A stretch of DNA of 64,000 nt, taken from Allium sativum. Its lineage: Eukaryota > Streptophyta > Magnoliopsida > Asparagales > Amaryllidaceae. Where the stretch lies: NCBI GenBank assembly GCA_030737875.1, contig CM060926.1:164621579-164685578 (forward strand). Reading direction: 5' to 3'. The notes below the pieces were generated by a model. The model searched no databases. It saw nothing but the letters and a program-made list of their open reading frames with translations, and was not told where the DNA came from. The translations under genes were made by a program, and so were the position numbers. Shown one piece after another: positions 45,195 to 58,375 of the stretch; within the stretch, counting starts at the first letter, position 1; each line of letters begins with the position of its first letter.

Positions 45195-48100
45195 CCGTAA
45201 GTGCTCGGTCCACACCTACTTCTTGGAATTCGGTTGAAAAGATTCTAACATCAATTCTAGTTTGTAGGTGAGAGTTTGAAAAACCCCACCAACGTTGAAT
45301 ATTATGCTCTTCTGGCTACTTTGAAGGAAGTTCCAAAGAATGCTCGAGGCATTAAGAGATGTCTATCAAATTTTATTCATCGATTTAACTTGCTTAGCGC
45401 TGATCGGACCTTGGAAGTGGGAGGTGCTGCGGGTCCAACTGCTACGCCAGCGGTAGTCGTGCCCATAGTCGATAACCGATCAGCATGCCCCAGTCAGGGG
45501 TCAAAGAGCAAAAGTCGTGTTCCCGGTCGAGGGGCAGGTAGTAGCAGACCAACCCCAGGATTGGAAAAAATAAGCTATTAGAAGGAGAGACGTCCCTAGG
45601 CCCAGTTGGGTACCCGAAAGAGAGGTGAAGGCACCAGAAAAAGGAGGTCGAAGAAGAGCATAAGGCTCCTTCTCCAGAGAAATTGATAACGGAGAACTCC
45701 TTGATAACCTAGGGAGAAGGTGGGAAGCAAACCTAGTCAGAACACGCTCCACCACCACAAAATCAGCCAGAGCTAGAACATCGATCTGTTCAAGTAGGTG
45801 GATCACTCTCTTCAGAGGATCCTTTTAAGGGCTTGGAAAACTTAGAGCTCCCACATGAGTAATACTTCTTCCCAAACTTAAATTCACAATCCTTCTTTCC
45901 AATGCTTGAGAAAGAACGTGTTATGACCATGATTGAAGAAGTTAGCCTACTAGGAAGGCCCTAGCTACTGGTTTGTCGAGAGGAATGCACTAGGATATGA
46001 ATGACTCCGCACTGCGTGTCACACAATTGTCTATTACATAACTTCCTACTTCTAATATTTGTTCATTTGGGTTTGTAGGAACTATGTCAACTCGAGGTTA
46101 CAATCCTAGAAAGCTCTGCAGCAATGTTTATAAGGATGAGGCTCCTCCCAAATCTTATTCATACCAAGAATGAGAGTACAAAGATGATCACCATAGAGAG
46201 GAGTAGGAGAGGTAGAAAAAGCGTTATCAATACAAGTATCGTCCTCATTCTCGTTCCTACTCTCTGCTTTTCCATGACACCGACAAGCATAAAAGTTATT
46301 ATGACCCTCGCTAGGGTTATAGATCGATTGTTAAGGTCTTGATCCCTCCAAAAGAGTCGTTACCGCAAGAAAAGCCTCCTAAAAAGCATTCTAATCCTAA
46401 GGGCATTGATAAGGAGCAAACAATAGTGGTCTCAAGCAAGCGCAAGTCCACCGAGATATCTACTTCACAACCAATTGTCCTCAACGCTTCTACCAAGGAA
46501 AGAATGAAGATCTTGCAGGGGTTGTTTCTTATGTACTATTTTGAACATATGCACTTTGTCCCTAATCTGCAGCCCATGTCTGACAACTTTAGCAACAAGC
46601 TTAAGAAGGAGATAGATTTCATCACTGGGCAGTACAAAGAGACCTATAAATATGACCGAAAGCTTTCTGAAATTATTTGCAGCCTCTAATTGGACTTAAC
46701 CAATCAAAAGCAACTATGGGACTACAATAAGTCGGCTTTGGATTCCGTCGAGAAAGAGCTAACAGATGCTCAGACAAAACTGAAAATGGCGGAATCAAAT
46801 GCTGAAAGCTACTAGAAGATGCATAATGATTTGTAGATTCGCTTCCATTTTGAGCTCGATTCCTATAGCCAAAGGGATAAATCTCTTAAAGACCAATGCA
46901 AGGCTGCTGCCAAAGAAAATATATACCAAGCTGAAGCTTAAGTGTGGCAGTCTTGAAGTAGACTAAAGTTCTTGAGAGAAGGAGACTGTTGACTTGATGG
47001 CCAAACTGGTTAAGGCCGAAGCAACGACGACAAAGGTCAAGGAAAATGCCAACACTGCCTTAGAGAATCTGCCTTCAATTAAAAGGCACGGTATGACATT
47101 GAGGTGGCTGGTCTACATAAAGAGCTTGTTGAAGCGAAGCAAGAGATGGATGACTTTGGGTATGTTATAATGTATTTTTTCTCTCAAGTCCTCCGATATC
47201 GTGACATCTCTTGGGTGGATGACTACCCCACCACTCTAGCTGATGTTTGGAGTGAACTAGTTGAGGAGGAGAGGAGTAAGTCGGAGGGTGGAGTCGTAGA
47301 TGAAGAGGAGATGGTGAATATATTCTTAAGGAATGATGAGCCTGAGTGATTGGCAGAAGGCAGAAGGTTGTAGAAGGAAGCCAAGGACACCGCAAGGCGC
47401 CACGCTAAGGGAAAGATCCAGTCGAGGGTGGTTACAGCTTCTCATGTACAATCCTTCAGTTTGGAGAAGCAAAGGCCTACAATCCTAATTTTCCATCTCT
47501 CAAAGCGCTGAAGCCACTAACTCCTATAACTGAAGCGACTGAAACTCCTGGGCTTAAAAAGTGGCATCTCCATTAAAGTTATCTCCTTGACTTCGCCCAA
47601 ATTTGGGAGAGTTTATCCAATTTCAGTCGGATCGCCCATTGTTCCTAAAGGACTAATCGTGATTGCTCTTCATGCTATAGGTACCCATCCGGTCTACATT
47701 TCTTCTAAAGCCCAATCGAAAGTTGCTGATGAGCCGCAATTGCCTTATGCCGATGATCCTGACAAGGATGAAGCTATGATTGATGCGCTGAAAGGCTTAG
47801 ATGGCAAGGGCTCTCAAGGTGACAGGGAAGAAGATGTGATTTACACCATAGAGTCTAGGTAGAAAGGTCCTCCGACCATGGCTGAGATCCAAATACAACA
47901 AGAGGGTGAACTAATGGAATTGAAGACCAAGACCACAATAGTCCCCCTATCAATTCTTCCTCTCCCATCGATACCTCCTTCTGGTCCAGTCCTGCCAATC
48001 AAGCAAGCTCCACCTCCTGCCACAGCCAAGCAGCATAAGAAGAAACATGATGCACCCACGTTAGGTTGCTCTGATCCATTTGGTGGTAATCCCAAGAAAA

Positions 48101-48198
48101 GACGGAACATTATTGTGGATGGCTGGATGAGGAGAAGGAGAAGAAGGAAAATAAGGAGAAGAACAAGACTGGTGATAAGCCGTCGAAGGCTTAATTAA
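45195..48198 (+). pseudogene. Extra gene of Tat element, C-terminal part, decayed
   Basis: This continues the plus-strand gene cut by the copia element at 19825. Fragments: 46339-46689 (QGLFLMYYFEHMHFVPNLQP and Lys/Glu-rich sequence), a heptad-like stretch to about 47050 (LWDYNKSALDSVEKELTDAQ), 47104-47349 (GLHKELVEAKQEMDDFGYV, VDDYPTTLADVWSELVEEE) and a proline-rich then basic tail to 48198. Several stops and frameshifts divide it. A coiled coil followed by an acidic DVW-type end is usual in the PF04195-type extra gene of Tat elements. It runs antisense to the pol relics at 49105-51685. AATAAA follows at 48294. Confidence 0.5.
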
Positions 48199-49104
48199 AT
48201 TGTCATTTGTATCACCTTTAGGCTCTTTGGTGTTTTTGCGAGTGCAACCCTCGTGTTTTTCCTTGTATATCTATATAAAAATCTGCATTTGTAAATAAAG
48301 CACTATTTATGTTTGATGAAAACATTGTTATCTGTCTGCAAGTTTATATATTGCTTTCGATTCAGAGTACTCAAAATTCATATATTACTAAGTCAAGTAA
48401 CAAGAAACAAACTATAATAAACAAGTCATAAGCAATCTGGCTTAAAAACTTTAAGCCGTTGCAGTACTAGGAATCGTAGTACAGCGTGTCGTAGTTTGGA
48501 GGTATAACATATATGTCCCCCAACTAATTTTGAATCACGATTCACGTCCGAGTTGTGTTCAAAGTTAATTTATGAGTCTAAACCCGTGCCCATAGCATTG
48601 GCGAGGGTTTGGTTAAGTCAATCAAACGTCCGACCCTTAAGTGTTTGTACTCATACCCTCAGTCGAAGGGCGACAGAGCTGGTGTGGACATCGTAGAATC
48701 GTCCTTTATATTCTCCCAAAGTCAGTCCGAGTTAGAATTATGGGCTTAGTGATTATAAGTCATGGTGCACCATTTTCACTAACCCAGTTGATTTATACTC
48801 TCTCTCTCAAGTCGTGAGAGTTAGATGTGTGAACGGTCATATCACATTCGCCATACCAAGCATCAAGGTCACCACACATAGGTTGGTTAAGTCAACGAAC
48901 CTCGTTGGGGAATTAGTCATCTCCTTCGTTCGAGTCTGGGCATAGGTCGGTCGAATCACAATACATAACCAAATTAATAAAAACAGTCATGGAGCATGGA
49001 AAAGAGATTTTATTCATAAACAATTGGGAAGTCGTGCCTTATTACATGGCAGAAAACTGAAATAATAATTACAAAGTTTGAAAGAAAATGAGGGTCTAAG
49101 TCAA
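48199..49104. other. Non-coding stretch between antisense gene and Tat pol
   Basis: There is no gene. It has a probable polyadenylation signal AATAAA (48294-48299) for the plus-strand gene. The rest contains loosely repeated phrases such as GGTTAAGTCAATCAA / GGTTAAGTCAACGAA and nothing else I recognise. Confidence 0.5.
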
Positions 49105-50140
49105 ATAAGGCTGCAAGTGCTCAGCATTCCATGCTCTTTGAAGATCATCGCCATCAACAGTCATTAGCCTAAAGGTTCCATCATCAAGATCTCGTCGAGT
49201 TAGATAAGGTCTTTCCCAATTGGGTCCCATGTTAACTAGTGTAGGGAAGTCACTATAAGGTCGCTAGGCTCGACGATTCTATGCCAAACCTTCTTGTTGT
49301 AGTAATCGGCGACGCGATATCTATGTGTTGAAGCGCGTTTTTCAGCCTCCTCTCTCTTCTCGTCAATCATGTCAAGTGATTTAGGAGAAGTGCCTTGTTA
49401 GTTAAAGGATCGTAGTACATCGTTCGATGAGAGGGGACTTCAAGCTCCGGTATCACTGACTCAAAGCCATAGGATATGGCGAATAAAGTGTGGCCACTCG
49501 CAGACTTGTAGGTTGTTCGATAAGCCCAAAGGTCTAAAGGAAGTTCGTCGACCCATTTGCCTTTGTCCTGCTCTAATCGCATCTTTGGAATGGGCTCTTG
49601 ATAATCTTATTCTAAACTTCAACCTATCCATTCAATTATGGGTGCGCAACTGCGGCGTTTCTTCTCAATGTGATGTCTTTGACAGAAATATCTAAATTCT
49701 GAGCTATCGAATTGGATCCCATTATTAGTGATGATAGTCTTGGGAAGTCCAAACCGACATATGATGTTTCCAACGATGAAGTTCATCACCTGCTTTGTCG
49801 AGATCATGGTCAGTGGTTCAGCTTCGAACCATTTTGTGAAGTAGTCAACTGCCACGATCACATACTTTGTTCCACCTTTCGAGATCGGAAGGCTACCAAT
49901 GATGTCCATCCCCAAGTTCAAACGACCAAGGGCTGACCATCTGGGTGAGTCGAGTTAGTAGAGCCCTTGGAATCTTTGCAAACCTCTAGCATTTGTCACA
50001 GCGTCGTAAGTAATCAGACGCACCTCGGTTAACGATAGGCCAGAAATAGTCATATCAAAGTATCTTCTTCGCAAAAGTTTACCCCCTGGTGCAATCGCTA
50101 GATTCACCCTCATGAACCTCTTGCAATACACGCTTGGTGT
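49105..50140 (-). pseudogene. Tat-lineage integrase relic
   Basis: Read from right to left: a degenerate zinc-binding stretch ending RRCDKCQRFQG, then the core LNLGMDIIGSLP, VIVAVDYFTKWFEAEPLT and IICRFGLPKTIITNNGIQFD, where the family has ITDNG, so the second catalytic Asp is Asn. Next come HP-x-LNG-x-VEV with stops in between, and 49367-49582 with ELPLDLWAYRTTYKSASGHT and SVIPELEVPS. The C-terminal part at 49105-49250 reads NWERPYL and RAWNAEHLQ. These are typical of Tat (Ogre/RIRE2-like) Ty3/gypsy integrases. Many stops and frameshifts are present. Confidence 0.85.
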
Positions 50141-50520
50141 CATCATTGTCAATACACTGGATTAAAGGGACCGAGAAGCCCTTTCGATATAGAGTGTCTC
50201 CTTGGATGATGTACCTCGAGGCTTTGCATACGAGAGCACGTCTTTCATTCCTTTGCTCTGCAAGATTTCCTATAAGAGGAAGTCTTTGATAGGGGTCATC
50301 CATGATTCCTTTTCAAGCTCAGTCTCCAGCACCATATCATCTTTCATCTGATTTATGCTAGGAGTTATCAACGTCTCTATTAGAAATGATTCAGTTTTCT
50401 CCGGACCGTCTGAACTGGCCATCTTGGCTAATGAGTCAGCATGTTAATAATGCTCCCTTAGAATATAAGAAATGCAGTAGTACTTGAGCCATCCTAACAA
50501 TAGTTATACCTGACTGAGAT
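50141..50520 (-). pseudogene. Tat pol relic, spacer between RNase H and integrase
   Basis: The frame 50079-50303 reads MDDPYQRLPLIGNL and ASRYIIQGDTLYRKGFSVPL, the usual lead-in to the integrase zinc domain in Tat elements. The rest is interrupted by stops. Confidence 0.7.
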
Positions 50521-50830
50521 ACTCAGTGAGTCATTCTCTCTTTGTATGGAACTCTTTCTTGACATAAAATTCAACAACCCGTGAGTCATAGAATATGTAT
50601 AGTGCTTTTGCTCCTAGATCCTTTGCAAGTCTCGGCCCGAAAATCAAGTCTTCATACTCGGGTTCATTGTTGGTGGTCGGAAATTCCAGCCTCAGCGCAT
50701 AACACATCGATCGTCCCTTGGGAGTTAATAACATAACCTCAACGCCAGAACATCGGTTATTTCGGGACCCATTAGCGTATAGTTTCCACTTGACTGTCAG
50801 AGGGCCCATTTCTACATCTCAACATCCTCC
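50521..50830 (-). pseudogene. Second (archaeal-like) RNase H relic of Tat element
   Basis: The frame 50531-50809 reads WKLYANGSRNNRCSGVEVML, RLEFPTTNNEPEYEDLI, RLAKDLGAKALYIFYDSRV. In the family these are YVDGSSN-GSGAG, NNEAEYEAL and YSDSQLV. The first Asp (VDGS) is Asn (ANGS) and other active-site residues are partly changed. This additional RNase H marks the Tat lineage. Confidence 0.82.
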
Positions 50831-51685
50831 AGGGCAGTGAATTATGCTGTAAAGTTATCCAATTCATGTTCCAGAATAGCCTTTTGAGGAATGTAAGCGA
50901 TATCAAACTGGCTTAACTCGATATTCCATTTGAGCAACCTCCCAGACGCCTCAGGTCGCGAAGGACCTGTCGTAGTAGTTGGTCGGTATATATTTTGATT
51001 TGATGGGCTTGAAAGTAGTGCGAAGCTTCCATGAGGTTATCAACAAACTGTAAGTGAGTTTCTCGATCTTAGGGTAGTTGCGCTCTGTTCCAATCAACTT
51101 CGTGCTTACGTAATAAACTGGTCGTTGAATCTAGTCTTCTTTGCGAAATAAAGCTAAGCTGATTCTGTGTGAGGATACTGCTAAGTACACGAACAAGTCC
51201 TCGTGATCAACGGGCTTTGACATGATAGGAGGTCTCACTAAGTGATCCAATAGGTTCTGGAAAGCTTTGACCCGGTGTCGAGGTAAAATTACACTTCCCC
51301 TGTTTGATCAGCTCAAAGAAGGGTAGACACTTATTAGTACCCCTTGACACGAATTTACCTAATGCTGCCACCATCCCAGCCATAGTCTGAACATCTTTGA
51401 TTCTTTGGGTTTCCTAGATGCCAGTAATAGCTGCTATCTTCTCAGGATTGATCTCTATTCCTTGAGAGTTGACGATGAAACCCAAGAATTTCCCAGATGC
51501 AATGCCGAAAGAGCATTTGAAAGGGTTGAGCTTCATCCTATATCAGCGAAGAACACTGAACATCTCTGTCAAGTCCCGGACATGATCGGTTGATTTCTTA
51601 GACTTCACCAGCATGTCATCTACATATACCCCGATCATCTTTCCGATCAGATCATTTGGTGACTTTAACTTCACCAGCATGCTAT
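50831..51685 (-). pseudogene. Tat-lineage reverse transcriptase relic, truncated
   Basis: The minus strand from about 51626 reads YVDDMLVKSKKSTDHVRDL, then RMKLNPFKCSFGIASGKFLG, VNSQGIEINPEKIAAI and GKFVSRGTNKCLPFFELIKQ, with stops between. The catalytic YVDD is intact (51615-51626). Upstream RT, protease and gag are absent: the similarity ends at about 51685, where an unrelated LTR-like sequence begins. A short local duplication of the MLVK codons lies at the edge. Confidence 0.85.
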
Positions 51686-51689
51686 AAAG

Positions 51690-54600
51690 CTACCATGATA
51701 TTCTTATACATTTGGTGATTTCATTGTGTTGTATGTAACATTCATGAGTGTTCTATTTCACAATGTCGTTTAAAACACTCATAAGTGTTTTATATGCACT
51801 TCGATATTTGTTGCTTATGTTGTTAGTGATACCATTCATGATATTATATCATATGATGATTCACATGTACCCTATCTCATAATCCCTTATTGTACTTAGT
51901 TGAACTTATGCTTTCTCTACTTAAGAAGAGTTGTCCTCTATGATGCTATATTCATCTTTCATGATTTACTAATACTGTTTCAACTAGACTGGCCGTGTAT
52001 CTTATGTGCATGAATCACACCGTGTTGCAGATTAGGTTGTCTCTGGTCTTTGCTTAGCTTTGTTTTCTTATATATCTTTATCAACCTTTTTGGACCCATT
52101 ATGCATAGTTTTTATGTAGTTATCTTTTATTTGTTTCCACTTTGATATTTGTATTATGTGGGAGATGATGATGTTGTATATATTATGGATTACATATCCA
52201 CTTGTGAATCTACTTGATGTATGTAAGTGTGTATATATACGTGACTTTGTTTGCTTTTTTTGTGATATGTGTTGCTTATTATAGTTGTATTTTGTTCTGA
52301 ATTGATCATACATCCACCGTAGTATTGTGTTAAGCTAGAATTAGGTATATCGATCCACTTGAGGAAAAATATAAGCACTTTATCGACACATCTGATACTT
52401 GTTTAAGATTATGGATGATCTCTCCCAACCAGCTTATTCTCCATATTAGAGGGCGTCACTACTCGTTAATGCTCTTTATTAATATATGTCTCAGGGTGTG
52501 GGTTTTCTATTGCTTGGAATGAACGGGCGAGAGGATAACATCCATGCCTACGTCGAAAGTTCATTTGTTTATTTCTTTTTTTGTTTCTATTATTTCACAT
52601 TTAAGTCCAAATGTTTGAATACTTATAACTTTTCATATAAGGTCTGATTGATGTGTGTTTTTCTTCGTTGGATTCATATCGAAATTTCAGATGATATGGA
52701 ATTTGTTTGGTTGGATTCGGAGATTGTTGTAATTTTGGCATTCTTTTGGGTTTCAAATTTGACATAAAAGCAAAGGTGAGTGTTTTAACCTACTCATGAT
52801 GTACTAAAGTCTCTGTGCAAGTGAAAATAAATTTACGATATGTTTGATTCATTTAACTAACATTCAGAAATTTAACTTGACAATGAAATTAACTATAATA
52901 GCTGATTGATTCTTGAGATGTGATAAATTGATATGGATGTGAAATATTGTTTGATTGATTGATATATGTTAAAGTTGATATGGATATTGTTATGATGATT
53001 AAATGGGTATTATTTTGATGATTATTGTTTATCAACATCCTTGATCAGCGAATACTTAAATTAAGAAATAGGTTGAAATGACATACATCTGTGACATTCG
53101 ATACGAGTAGAAATGATATATACTCGTGAAATCAAAATTAAAATTAAATAATCACTTGGCCACATAGTAGAAACTTTAATATGGACATTGTGAATCAAAT
53201 AAATATTTTCCAAACATATTAATTGAGTTTGTAAATGAAATATTTCAAACTTATAATATGAAATTATTTACGAAATTGATTTATGGTTTTATTTGAAATT
53301 GATTGATTTAAAAATCTTAGACGTTAAGATTTGGAAATTTTAGTTGAATTTATTAAAGCTGAATTAATTTTGAATATTGAAATTTAAAATGTAGTTAAAG
53401 TTTGAAATCGATTTAAATGAAGTATGCTTAATTTTGAAATTTATGTTTTGGAATCAACTTAATGAAAATAAATTTAACTTTTGAGAGTTGTTTAACCAAT
53501 GTAATGAAATGAATATATAATTTAGAATCTAAGTTATAGAACCAAATTAATGTAATGATTTAGAATTATAATTTAAGTTGTAAGATAAGTTAAACGCTTT
53601 GTTTAAATGTGAAATTTAAACCGTTTAGGATTCAAGTTGATTTAAATTGAAATCTAAATCTATGTTAGGTCGATCTTTGGAAATGTTTGATATTTGATTC
53701 AGATTGGATTGTGGGATATATAACAGTTTGAAATGAATTTTCAAGTTTTATATTAAAATTATTTAGATTAGTATTATTTTATATTTAACTATTTTTAAAC
53801 TAATCTTAATTTGACAAGTATATTTTTATAACTATTTTAATTAAACTATTTTGTATTAAATTTAACTAATATATTTTTTAACTATTTTAATAAAAAAAAT
53901 TACAAAATTTTTAACTATTATATGTATTTTAACTATTTTAATCAAGATATTTACATAAATTCTAACATTTAAATAAAGGTCTATTTCAAATCTGAGCAGT
54001 TTAAGTTCGGAATGCATGAATATAAAGATCTCATTAAATAAGGATATTTGTGACATGAAAAAATGAAAACCAGGATTTGAATTTTGAAAATGAACTATAT
54101 TATATTATGGGATTTTGAGATTGGAAGTTAAATCAAATATTGGATTTATTTGAGAAAATGATAATGAAAATCAGTTTTTAAGCTGAATCAATTTATGATT
54201 TGAAATAGAAAGTTTATTTAAATATAAATGGCGGTAGTGAGAAAAATGGAAGTTGGTTGTTAAAGAGACTGAGACCAAATATTGGCATACTTTCTATCAA
54301 TACCGGAACCTCTTGATCAATTGTGTATGTGGAGGATGATCCAAATCGAAGTAAGATGGATTAACGAACGACTGCTGGAATGAATTAATAGAACGACAAT
54401 GCAGATTCTTGATATCTATGTCATAATTAAAATGAGGGAAAATTGAAACATAACCATGCCAAGTAGAGTCTCACCCCCAATCAGATACACTTCTTCGTTT
54501 CTTATTTCAGTTCATTGGTTTGATTTGATTTGATGCACATCCCTTGATTTATAGGAGTGTTATTCGAAGTGGACAGTAGCTGCGGCTATGTGTTACCACC

Positions 54601-55350
54601 AGCCGGGTTCTGCAATCCGGTAGACTCCTACCATATATGTCGTCTCATGTGCCTTGTCATATTATCCTGATTGAACCCGCTACAATTTCAGTTTTTATTG
54701 TACTTATGGAGTGCCCTCTGATAGCTACCAGTTTAGGTGGACTTTATGGTATTGTATACACTATGATTCTTATATAAAATTTGTTACGGGGGATAACGGT
54801 AATGCCTTAACACTATTTTCAATACCATACTTTATTAATAGTCATTACTATAACATCGTATTGTATTATATGTAAATATTTTAATCAATGCTTAAGGGAT
54901 GGAAATTCCCGGAACATCTCTTAAGTTTTTTGCACTCTAATTTCATACTTTTGATTTGACTTACATGAGATATTTTAATCTCGACTCGAGTGTATTATTT
55001 TCATTATACTTGGGTCAACCTAAGTTATTTCAGATTAGCGAAGAAGTTGTTTTGAAGATGAAGCTTGATACTCGTATTTATTTAGTATTATTTCACTGCA
55101 TTACTCGGTATGACTTTTGATTGTTTAACTCTGACATTTGAAAAAAATCCATACTGTAAACTGATTTGTGTTTTAATTATGCTCTTATTATATTTTGTAC
55201 TTCAGTTGCGAGATATCGTATGTTGTTTCCTTTTCCCTCTTTTATTTCTTGTATTAAATCCTCATTAACAATTCATTGTTTTGAATGGTATGGGTCTGAC
55301 ACGTATGGTTAATTATCGATATGCATTACTTAAAATGGCGGGTCGTTATA
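51690..55350 (+). mobile_element. LTR F, decayed Ty3-type LTR
   Basis: A/T-rich, without genes. The right end GGCGGGTCGTTATAG followed by TTTGTACCAAAGCTTTGG matches the LTR end and primer site of element A (GCGGGTCGTCACA, TTTGGTATCAGAGCTTTGG) with mutations. 52640-52790 (ATAACTTTTCATATAAGG, CGAAATTTCAGATGATATGG, AAAGCAAAGGTGAG) resembles B at 32210-32350. Near the 3' end CTTAAGGGATG (54891-54901) can pair with CATCTCTTAAG (54915-54925). The left boundary is uncertain, as it begins where the Tat RT relic stops. Confidence 0.5.
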
Positions 55351-55869
55351 GTTTGTACCAAAGCTTTGGTTGAGAGAATACAAAAGCCCGTTGGGGTAAC
55401 TCATTAAGTTGTAGGGTTATGGAATGCCTTACATGAGTTTGAGTGTGTGTGTGTGCGTGTGTGTGCGTGTGCGTGTGTGTATAATAGAAAAAGCATATTT
55501 GCTAGTGTTATAAAAATATTTTATATTATGTTAGTTTTCTCTGTTAGGTATTTAAAAATTCCTATTGGTTCATAGGACGCCATGGATTCGATGGGAATTT
55601 ATAAGTTCTTAATAGGGTAAACTGACAAAGTATCATTTTAAAAGAGGGAAATGGAATAATTTTACCTTTGATATTTTATATATAAAAGAGTTGTTTATAA
55701 TTAATATAATTATATAGAATTTGATTGCTTACTAGGAAATAATAATATCCAAAAATTTTGGTTAGTTATACTTATCTTTTTATGAGCATTAACTAAAAAG
55801 TGTGATTATGAATTGTTTTAACCAAAATATAAGTAATTTATTTCATAATACATACACATAAATATACAA
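55351..55869 (+). other. Short stretch after LTR F with (TG)n
   Basis: A decayed primer site and hairpin (55352-55385) are followed by a (TG)n/(CG) microsatellite at 55442-55480. There is no gene; the internal region of F seems to be lost. Confidence 0.45.
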
Positions 55870-58329
55870 TGGTAACAAAAATGGCGAACGATCTCTGATT
55901 TCTCTTTCTCGTTCTCCCTTAATTTTGATTTCTTCTGCAAATCGCTCTTTACTTCTCGAGGCTTTTCTCTTCCATTCTCCAATGGCAGGCTCAGATCTTC
56001 CTAGATCTAAGTATGGGATCTTGTAATTCTGATGGGGCTTTTGTTTTGGCTGGTTTATTTGTGAGTTGTTATCCTAATTTCGAGGCCATAGGCACTTCGT
56101 TGCTTCGGGTTTCGAGTTATCCTCTATCGGTGGTTATAACTAGTGTATTTATGATTGAGGTCAGGCTCTACTCTCTGGATTCTTCTGTAAGCCTCAATCG
56201 CCACCAATTTCTGGATGTGGATGGTAGCTTTCTCGAACTTACCCCTCTGTTTCAATCTATGCTGGTGAGCAGTCTTCCACCGCATGAATTAGTTTCCCAT
56301 CCTTTAGAAGTTGCGGCTCCTTGTGCGAGCGACTGTTCTGATGTCAACCGAGGCAAGCAGGATTTAACCACCCACTTTTCCCCTTGCTTGAGTTTCAGAT
56401 CCTCAGAGGCTATCCCGATTCTGGCTGTACATGGTTTTTGTGTTGGATCTATTGCCTGTGGCGGTGTCTTCGGACCCGGCTTTGGAAAACTTATAGACGC
56501 TGACCGGTTTGCAGGTTGGGATTTAATCACCCCTCCCAATTCCAATCAGTTGTTGAGGAGGTTTGTGGTATGGGAAAGTCTGGTCTGCAGGCTTATTTAA
56601 AACGACATCGACGTTTTGCTCGTCGTTTGAAGAAGGTGAAAGCAGTTTCCATACTGGAGGAATCTTGTGCTGCTAAGTTTCATGTTAACGACGCTTTGGT
56701 GGGTAAGAAGGCTCTACCTTCTCTCAATCTGTTCAACTCTTTTGCAGTGTTGAAGCATGAGCTTTTACTGGATAGTTTATTGGCATCTTCCCCTTCTATG
56801 GAGCTCCTTGTGCTCTCTGTAGCAGCTCTGGACCTATTTTGTACCGGAAGAGGAAATGCATGAATGCATTAACACGGTTGCAGCTAGAGCTTCAACCTCT
56901 AGGCGAGGCAACAGTGCGTGTAACTGGCTCTAAAGTTTTGGTCGATGTTGCTGCTGCAGGCCCAGTTGTAGATGAGGATTTTCTGTTGGTCTGTATTCAG
57001 CACTGGTCGGTTAGCTTAGCATCAATCTTGATGCCTTCATTTCCATAGAGATATGTCTTTCCTTTTTTATTGTAGCTTCTCCTAGCGGGTTATCTGCACC
57101 TTTTACTTTGTCTTTGGCTTGGCCTTTATCAGGCATATCGGTTTTATTTAGTGGCTTGGCTACTTTTGGTGATGTTTTTGTCAGTCATGATTTTTGTTTA
57201 GCTTTGAGGGTGTTTAATTTGACTATACCCCATATTTTGGGTCCTTTTTGGTTGATAGTTCGGATTTTCCTTCTTATTCTTGCACTTGTGGTCTGGTTGA
57301 CTTTGTGCGTGGTAGACTGAGCTTTGTCACTCCATTATGCAAGCTTCCTGGCATGGTTGGGCTTTGTTTGCTTGCGACCGTCACTTGTTATGTGTGCGTT
57401 GTCGATGCTCTATTCGAGGTTGTGTGGTTTCATGCTTTGGGTTGGATTATTTTTGGAGCCTTCTCTGAAGGCTTAGCTGGTTTTATTTGCGGTTGGGTGG
57501 GATCCCTCTTTTTCGCTGCGGGTTAGGCCGCTTTTGGGCTATACTCTACCTTTTTCTGGGCCCTACACGACTACTTGGATCTTCATAGCTACGACTGGCT
57601 CTGGTGGGCTGTTGCTTTTTGGTTGGGTTTCATCGTCCTATTGAGTCAATACAAGGCCTCTTCAGTGTCGTTAGTGACTCAGTCGAGTCGGTCAGGGCTT
57701 TCGAGCTTCGTTGTCCCTTTTTGGCACCTTATCTGGGCTTTGGCTCCATGGGATGGGTGGCTTCCCTTATGTAGGCGAATAGTGTACACTGAGGCGATCT
57801 ACTATATGTTTTACAAGGGAGGAGGCCTCTCATGTATGTCAAGTCCTTTGATTGAGGTCTCTTGTCCCGTCGTCAGAACTTTACGTTCTGTGCGGGTCTA
57901 TTAACTTGATGATAGGTCGGCTTTGGTAAAGCTCACACAGCAATTGGGGTTGCCTCTTTTGAGCTACTCCACACTTTTATCAGTCATTCCCGTTCCCGTG
58001 CCCCTGCGGGCCATCCCTGCAACTCTTTATTGCCTCGTGTCTTCTGCTGCTGCTTCTTCTCCTCTTCTTAGTAAAGCCGAGTTAACGGTCATCAATGATC
58101 GTCTATCAAGGCTTACTAAGAATTCCTACCCCTCTCATCGTCTGGTTCCCGCCCAGTCGTCGGCTCGCCCTCCTCGTCATCCCTGATGAGAGGCCCCTCG
58201 CACCCCTCGCACCATTGGCACACGCTCTATAGCGGCGTCCGAGCAGATCGTTAGATCTACTCGACACACCCTGTACCTTATCTGAGCTTGTATTTTATCT
58301 TTTATCTTTTTTTCTGTTTTTAGATCTTG
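55870..58329 (+). other. Possible LINE 5' region / ORF1 remnant
   Basis: It starts with a C/T-rich leader (55895-55990) and plus frames 56013-56600, 56516-56863 and 57108-58186, none with a domain I recognise. The frame 56516-56863 has a basic stretch (LKRHRRFARRLKKVKA). From 57050 the plus strand is T/G-rich, which makes the frames read as hydrophobic; I do not take them as proteins. The only reason to think of a LINE is the endonuclease-like start that follows at 58330. Confidence 0.3.
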
Positions 58330-58375
58330 ATGGCGAACTTTCTCTTCTGGAAAGTTCGGGGTATTGGGAATGATG
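58330..58375 (+). pseudogene. Start of LINE endonuclease ORF2, cut by Tekay LTR
   Basis: ATG at 58330 reads MANFLFWKVRGIGND and then meets the LTR start TGTAACACTCC at 58376. Plant LINE ORF2 proteins begin with this kind of sequence (FLxWNxRGxGN), the first strand of the apurinic endonuclease domain. With only 15 residues this is suggestive, not proof. The rest of the LINE would lie beyond the right end of the window, after the Tekay element. Confidence 0.4.

Noticed and set aside
57108..57904. Membrane protein genes
   Set aside because: The hydrophobic reading follows from T-rich plus-strand composition; frames are short, overlapping and lack a shared start.
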